In this document: positions 57,728 to 64,000 of the stretch, piece by piece | How the letters are laid out: each line of letters starts with the position of its first letter | Position numbering within the stretch: position 1 is the first letter of the stretch | Source: Hericium rajendrae | Lineage: Eukaryota > Basidiomycota > Agaricomycetes > Russulales > Hericiaceae | Length of the DNA: 64,000 nt | Assembly: GCA_033439255.1 (NCBI GenBank) | Contig: CM065881.1 | Span: forward strand, 3,100,001 to 3,164,000 | Direction: 5' to 3' | Program-made: the position numbers and the translations under genes | Notes under the pieces: model-generated | What the model was told of the DNA's origin: nothing | The model's input: only the letters and a program-made list of their open reading frames with translations | The model's database searches: none

Positions 57728-59776
57728 ATGTCTGCGATATCGACGACGTTCAACAACCTGTGGTCGGGGGGACCCTTGCTTTCGCCGTCGTCAGGGAAAG
57801 GGAAGGTCGAACTGCCGGCGCTAGACGACGAGCCTCTCATTAACAAGCCGGATAGACCAGAGAAATGCGAGCTGAGGATAGAGGGGATGACGTGCGGATC
57901 CTGCGTCGAGGTGAGTCCTGCTACAGATGTTGTAGTGGGGCTGCTATCGACCAATTGGGTCAGTCCATAGAGGGGATGCTCAGGTCGCAGGATGGCATCC
58001 ATTCCGTGAAGTTGCTTTACTTGCCGAACGAGGCGTGGTCGAGTACGACCCGAAGATATGGGATGCAGATAAGATCATCTCTGTGAGTACCTAACCTTCT
58101 GTTTTTCGTCAGGCAAACACTGCCGACGTGACGGTTTTCTTTTCAAGCAAGACCTTGATAAGAGTTCTAGACTCATTAGAGTCCTTTTTCTAAAAAGGAT
58201 GCTGAAAAAGAAAGAAGTATTATCATGCTGAACATGTTTTCGGACCGATACCATGATAATACTATTTCTTTTTTAACATCTTTCTTCAAAAAAGGACCTT
58301 AATACGTTCAAAACTCTCATCAAGGTCTTTGCAGGAAGAATGCTGTCGTGCAGGCAGCGAAACTTATTTTGCTGATCCCAGGAAATTTCGGACATCGGCT
58401 TCGATGCTTCGCTCATTCCACCAACGCGCTCCGACGAGGTCACTCTTAGAATATTCGGAATGACATGCTCGTCCTGCACGTCCACCGTAGAAACCCAGCT
58501 GGGCGAGATGCCCGGCATCAGCAGCGTCGCGGTCTCCCTCGCCACGGAGACGGCCAAGATCACCTTCGATCGCGCTCTCACCGGACCGCGCGAGATGGTC
58601 GAACGCATTGAGGAGCTCGGTTTCGATGCGATGCTCTCTGACCAGAATGACGTGACGCAGCTGCGCTCGCTCACGCGCACGAAGGAGATCCAAGAGTGGC
58701 GCCACCGCTTCCTCTGGAGCATCACGTTCGCGGCGCCCGTCTTCCTCATCAGCATGATCGCCCCTAAGATACCCTTCACCGAGCGCATCGTCCACCACTT
58801 CCTGATACCCGGAATCTGTATCGGCCATACCCTGGTGCTCATTCTAACGACGCCCGCCCAGTTTTGGATCGGGCGCAAGTTCTACCGCAACGCGTACATG
58901 GCTCTCAAGCACGGGACCGCGACGATGGACGTGCTGGTCATGCTCGGCACGTCCGCGGCGTATTTCTACTCACTCGGCGCGATGTTTTTCGCGATGTTCA
59001 ATTCGGAGCTCGGGTTCATGCCGCTCGTGTTCTTCGACACGAGCACGATGCTCATCATGTTCGTCACGCTCGGGCGGTACCTCGAGAACTCGGCAAAGGG
59101 CAAGACGAGCTCCGCCCTGACGGATCTCATGTCGCTCGCGCCGTCGATGGCCACCATCTACACCGACCCGGCCTGCACCGTCGAGAAGAGGATCCCGACC
59201 GAGCTTGTGCAGGTCGGCGACATCGTCAAGATCGTCCCTGGCGACAAGGTTCCCGCGGACGGCACGGTCCTGCGCGGCAGCTCCAGCATCGATGAGAGCG
59301 CGATCACGGGCGAGCCTGTGCCCGTGCTCAAGCAGATCGGCGACAGCGTTATCGGTGGAACTGTCAATGCCCTCGGGACCTTCGACATGACCGTCACGCG
59401 CGCGGGCAAGGACACAGCGCTTGCGCAGATTGTGAAGCTTGTCGAGGACGCGCAGACATCCAAGGCGCCGATCCAGGCGTTCGCGGACCGCGTCGCGGGC
59501 TACTTCGTCCCGACGGTCATTACTCTCGCTGTCGTGACGTTCGTCGGCTGGATGATCTTGTCGAACCTGATGAATCCCGCGGCGCTGCCGCCGATGTTCC
59601 GCCACCACGCGAGCAAGCTTGCGGTGTGCCTGCAGCTGTGCATCTCCGTCGTCGTCGTCGCGTGCCCCTGTGCGCTGGGCCTCAGCACGCCGACGGCCAT
59701 CATGGTTGGCACCGGCATGGGCGCGAAGAACGGCATCCTTATCAAGGGGGGCCGCGCGCTCGAAGCGAGTCGGTCT
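57728..59776 (+). pseudogene. Truncated copper-transporting P1B-ATPase (CCC2 type), copy B
   Basis: Same structure as copy A: segments 57728-57910, 57964-58082 and 58382-59776. It ends at the same KGGRALEASRS point without the DKTG phosphorylation domain. One G is missing in the second exon near 58011, which shifts the frame after GIHSVK, so this copy can make only the first metal-binding domain (about 85 residues) unless translation restarts; an in-frame ATG at 58460 (GMTCSSC domain) opens 439 codons of ATPase. Copy B is therefore more damaged than copy A. Confidence 0.88.
58147..58332. mobile_element. Foldback MITE in the ATPase intron, copy B
   Basis: Identical to the copy A element at 45171-45356. 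It was therefore present before the segment duplicated. Confidence 0.7.
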
Positions 59777-59781
59777 GTGAC

Positions 59782-59851
59782 TTGTGAAACTCGTCGACGA
59801 CGCGCAGACGTCGACGGCGCCGATCCAGGCGTTCGCGGACCGTTTCGCAGG
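59782..59851 (+). pseudogene. Diverged ATPase fragment at the break, copy B
   Basis: Identical to 46806-46875 in copy A; the chimeric junction predates the duplication. Confidence 0.7.
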
Positions 59852-60215
59852 CCATTTAGAATGTTTTACTTACTTGCATGCAATACACCGTTTCGTCTCA
59901 TTGCCCTCTGTATTTCCATCGTCAGCAACTGTAATCACACATTCGGTGCTTTCCTGGGTTCATCCAATTTATTTGATTTGCAAAGCACTCTGAAACTTTC
60001 ATGTTGACGAACCTAAAAGCGGCGAAGTCAGTCGCCGCGCGTCGACTTGATAACTTCACGCGGCGTCTCTCACGGCGACTTCGACATGCTCGCCGTCCCT
60101 CGCAACATTTTTCTGCCATCCCGCTCTCTGAATCCGATGGTGAACATGCGCGATTCAGAAAGGGTGCCGTCGACTGATGCCAGACAGCGAGGCGCAGTGC
60201 AGCGCAGCGCTTTTT

Positions 60216-61061
60216 TGGGTGCGTTCTTTCTCACTCACGCGAACCACCCACCGCTCATGTCGCGATGCAGCCAACTTGGCGCAATCCGACGGCTAGCGCG
60301 ACACGTTTCCTGTCGCTTCACGACTCGGCGCACCCGATGCTGCCTTTACTTCGGTGTTCCGAGGCGATTTGGCGCATCCCGAGCCATGCACCCCGCCCCC
60401 GTTTTCCCGCGATACGGCCCTTTCAGAACGGCAAGGCTCAACACGCGACCCGTCCCCCGACACTTTGAGATGGACCGCACCGCGCGCTGTCTTTATTACG
60501 GAGCTCCGCGGCGTTTAAGTGCACCCCGCATCGCCGACCCCGGAGCCGACCCCGGGCGATACAACCATTTTGGCATGGTCCGACGTACGGCGCGACACGT
60601 TCCCCGACTCACTGCAACTGGGCGCACCCACCGCTGCCGTTGTTTCGGCGTTTCGAGGCGATTTGGCGCATCCCGAGCCATACACCCCGCCCCCCTCGAC
60701 GCACGATACCGCCCTTTCGGCACCGAGATCACCACCGGGCGACACAGCCGCCGACATGCTGAGATACCACGCACGGCGCGCTGCCTCGGTTATGGCGCTG
60801 CGGGGCGTTATGGCGCGTTTTGCTTCCCCACTCCGCCGCAGAAACACGGCAATCCCGCCATTTCGACACGGTTTGACGATATGCGCGACACATCCCCGTG
60901 TCCTTACGACTAGGCGCACCGAACGACGTCCGCGCTTCGGTGCTCCGAGGCATTTGGGCGCATCCCGAGGAACCCGCCCCCGGCCTTTAGTCCGTGGTAC
61001 AGCCATCGTGACGTGCTCGGATGTTCTGAGCGACGGTCACCAGAGTCGCTGCGACAACGCG
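60216..61061. repeat. 147-bp tandem array, copy B
   Basis: Identical to 47240-48085; landmarks at 60363, 60510, 60657, 60804 and 60949. Confidence 0.8.
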
Positions 61062-62666
61062 CACCGAACGCCGCTTTACCTGCGGCGCCACATGGCGTTT
61101 GGGCGTACTTTTGCTCGCCTACCCTGGAGCAGGAATCCGATGCCATACCCGTTTCCGCACCATCTGACCGACGAGCGTTGCATCTCCGTAGCGCACCGAT
61201 GGCAGCTTGCGCGCGATCGTATGCATCTCAGCACCGTGGGATGATTGACAGGCCGCGAAACGCAGTGCCGCCCCGATACTGGCCCTAACCCATCCCCTTC
61301 AGAGATGCTGTAGGCCAGACGAGGCTGTACAGTAGTAGTCCCCACGATTCCATCGCGCCTCGTTTTGTCTCACCAAGACCACCTGCCGCTCGCACAACGA
61401 AGGAGCCACCCGTCGCTGCTGAAGCTGAATGGCTCCGCCCACGCAAACCAAGCCGCAAGTTTCCTAACTTGACGATGACGCCGGCGATGTCCCGGGCACT
61501 CGACTGTCTCGTGTAAAGACATACGCCGCCCCATCATGCACATCAAACCCGCTCCCAACATTGACAGCAATCATCCCCAGCATCGACACTATGCTGGGCT
61601 GCTGGCATCAGCTCCCCGCTTCGTTGCCCCGAGCGCGGAAGCCCAGCACGATCCGCAACTCAGATAACACGTTCACGGTTCAGCGCCGACTGTGACCGAC
61701 GTGAAGGCGGGTCCACGATCGCGCTCAACATACCGCGGGCATGTCGAGCACCCCATTCCCATGTACGTCGGTGTCAGTTTTTCTCTGAGCTCGTACTCAA
61801 AGTTATGTCCCCTCAAGGACCCGGCCCGTTATCGTCTTCCAGCGACGTCCCGGCATACCGGCAACTTCATGAACAGCCCAATAAATGCACGCGCCCACCG
61901 CCATCGCCATCCACGAGCCCAACGTCAGTGCGCCATTGATCGTCCGCGCAAGATGTCACCGGCATGATAACACCCGCGTTCCCCACCCCGTCCCTGCTTT
62001 ATGCATTGCACAGGCACTCGATATCCACGCCGCCCCGTGCGCTTCGGCGAGAACGCGATCAAGACATGGCTAAGGAGCTCGCCGCTCTCCGGGAGGCTCC
62101 AAACGTCCAGTCAACACCGCCTCTATGGTGCCTCACGCTGAAGAGACGGATGCGTCGGCGAATGCTCCGTACGCCACCTCGCAGCATCAGGCAATGCTGG
62201 GGATCCCGCTAGCCAAGATCTGCTCCCCGTGCTCAATCCATTGCATGTGCCTCTCACAATCCACGCAATGCTGCATGTCACACCGCAGCATTCGCGGCGC
62301 GCTCGGCGGGATCGCGAAAAATAGGGCCCACATGCCCCTCCGTCACGACGCAAGGGCAGACGACTGTGCCAATCCAATCTGGCCATCACATGTCGCCGCG
62401 GTGTCTCTGTGGTCGAGGCTGCTACTGCCGCGCCACCTTTGCGATCCACACGCTCCTGCCCTCGCCCCCGTCTCGGTTTACTTACGTGCTACGGAGTATT
62501 ACATACATGTAAAGATGTCCAACCCCATCAAGTTCCTCTCGCTGTGATGTCTGCTCGCCTGTCTTCGACCGACCAGTTGTTGCAGCCGCACGACATCGCG
62601 CAGATAGCATCAATGAATCGTTGAGGTTGACCATGGTCGCTCTGTCCTAGCAACACTGCCGCCGCT
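61062..62666. other. Unclassified sequence of the duplicated unit, copy B
   Basis: Identical to 48086-49690, including the 17-nt motif at 61466-61482 (minus). No gene is supported. Confidence 0.45.
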
Positions 62667-62670
62667 CGCT

Positions 62671-63721
62671 GCGGGGATTAGGATCCTGAGTAGTAACTCG
62701 ACTCGGCTAAGTCACGCAGCGAAAACTCACCAGCAAGTGCGGGATCGCGCGCTGGGCTGCGCCCAGCTGCGCGGCGATGCTGACTCCGACAGCATGCCTT
62801 TCAAGCCCTCGTTACCGCTCGCCGCGGGGGCCAGGACCTCAAATATTTAGAGTGAAACCCGCTTTTCTCGAGAGCCTCGGTAAGTACAAATTCAAATCGG
62901 GTTGATTCACATCGAGACAACTCACCAGCAAGTGTCGAACCGCGCGCTGGGCTTCGCCCAGCCGCGCGTCGACAGCCTCAGCATCAAAGCGATGCTGACT
63001 CCGATAGCGTCCCTTCCACTAGTCGTTGCCGCTCGCCGCGGGGGCCTGAACCTCATAATTTTCGAGTGAAACATGCTGCTTTCGAGAGTCTGAGTGAGTA
63101 CTCTTTCGACTCGGCTAATCCACACCGGAAGAACTCACCCGCGAGCGCAGAAACGTGCGCTGGGCTTCGCCCAGCACGCGGCGATGCCAGCGTCAGCGCA
63201 CCGTTTGCGTTGATTTGCCCTGTGGACCAGCAGGCCGCTCGGCGCGGGCCACTGGATCTCGGGATTTTGGGCGCGGAAACAAGTGTTTCTGCACATTCAG
63301 GTGAGCTTCGAAATGCCTCGGCTAATTCACATCAAAAGCGACTTACCAGCACTCGTAATCGCATCGCGGCGACCTCCAGAAACCGTGTTATGCGCCACAT
63401 GAAGGTCGGTGGGCTGCGCCCGCCTCCCACGACGTGAGCATCGAACCCACACTCACTCCGCTGGCTTTAACCTATGCGCGTGTAGGCTGCTCGCCGCGAG
63501 GCCTGGGACCAGAGAATCTTGCAGCGAAAATCACGGTTTCTGGGAGCCTGGTAAGTGAGATCCTGTATCGACTAATTCTGTGCCAGAGAACTCACCGAAT
63601 GATTTCACGCAGAGGCTAGAATGCATCCACGACATAGCGAGGAAGGTGATGCATGGGCTGTGAGTCCCAGTTCAACTCGACTGTATTTATCGCAAATCAC
63701 TCACCAGTGCACCCCATAATC
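62671..63721 (-). repeat. Hairpin-unit array, minus orientation, copy B
   Basis: Near-identical to 49695-50745, with one missing base near 63010 and a small change near 63510. Unit order on the minus strand is again U2 part, U3, U4, U5, U6. Confidence 0.75.
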
Positions 63722-64000
63722 AGTCACTGCATGAGCAAAGAGGGACGCAGCAGGCGAATACAGCACCAGGCTTGCTCGACACCTGCACCAGCAGCATAGA
63801 TAATTTGGACCAGCACATCTCTTGCCGAAGATCTGGAGGTGTCACCGCCCTCGCCCTCGCCCGTGTCTGCCTCTCCATCCTCCTTGCGCATGGGCTCACT
63901 CGCGCAGCAGCAGCTTGCACGACACGGTCGGTGACGGCGGGCAGCTGCTCGCGGGCGAGAACATGCCGACGCCTGCAAGGTGCAGCACGCCCTCGCTCTC
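63722..64000. other. End of the window within copy B
   Basis: Identical to 50746-51024, including the minus-strand protein-like tail frame. Confidence 0.4.

Larger units (their letters stand above)
57371..64000. repeat. Segmental duplication, copy B (runs off the window)
   Basis: Direct repeat of 44391-51024. From the ATPase start codon onward I find only three small differences in about 6.3 kb: one G missing near 58011, one G missing near 63010, and a CC/GAG shuffle near 63510. In contrast, the 360 bp before the start codon carry more than 20 substitutions and several indels. The copy continues past the end of the window. Confidence 0.9.

Noticed and set aside
44391-64000. Retroviral or LTR-type element as cause of the duplication
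   Set aside because: No terminal repeats, primer-binding site, or reverse transcriptase, integrase or capsid-like sequence seen at the unit borders or inside.

Overview
The window is nuclear DNA of a filamentous basidiomycete, most likely an Agaricomycete (possibly a polypore). Three things point there: genes cut by many 48-60 nt introns with GTRNGT donors and CTNAC-like branch points, GC-rich coding sequence, and a gene set of basidiomycete type (GSTFuA-like glutathione transferase, small ricin-B lectin, multi-exon P450, phenol-hydroxylase-like flavoprotein, RING/PH/vWA protein). I worked out exon structures by hand, and the coding lengths of all fourteen intact genes come out divisible by three.

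1-44 kb is ordinary gene-bearing euchromatin. In order: a glutathione S-transferase (757-1582), a secreted Pro/Lys/Ala-rich protein (2970-4189), a ricin-B lectin (4795-5381, minus), a small orphan gene with a decayed paralogue (6250-7680, minus), NAD synthetase QNS1 in 19 exons (7948-11106), exocyst SEC6 (11321-13751, minus), ubiquinone hydroxylase COQ6 (14006-16033), a phenol-hydroxylase-like monooxygenase (16100-18292, minus), tRNA m7G methyltransferase subunit TRM82 (19696-21745, minus), a COMPASS Shg1-domain protein (22205-22970, minus), a cytochrome P450 (24689-26815), a Zds1-like protein (28189-30914), a small single-pass membrane protein, a coiled-coil protein and an EXPERA/TMEM97 protein (31811-34787, all minus), and a RING-PH-vWA protein (36643-40860, minus). 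Housekeeping genes are packed tail-to-tail or share short divergent promoters. Two MITEs lie between genes: one with TA target duplications, one hAT-like with 8-bp duplications.

44.4-64 kb is different: recently rearranged and rich in repeats. A unit of 12,976 bp starts at about 44,391 and again at about 57,371, and the second copy runs off the window. Each copy opens with a truncated copper-transporting P-type ATPase gene (CCC2 type) that stops just before the catalytic aspartate domain and is joined to a fragment of a diverged paralogue. Behind it lie a tandem array with an almost exact 147-bp period and an array of exon-sized, hairpin-bearing units separated by 48-58 nt GT...AG spacers. 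A diverged copy of the hairpin array lies in inverted orientation at 53.5-55.1 kb. Further tandem repeats of about 134-138 bp and 317 bp fill 55.7-57.1 kb, and a 17-nt motif recurs through the region.

The strongest candidate for something undescribed is the hairpin-unit array: paired stem substitutions between units, splice-like edges and inverted duplication suggest a structured RNA or DNA element rather than a protein gene. No CRISPR array, rRNA gene, convincing tRNA gene or recognisable retroviral/LTR element was seen.
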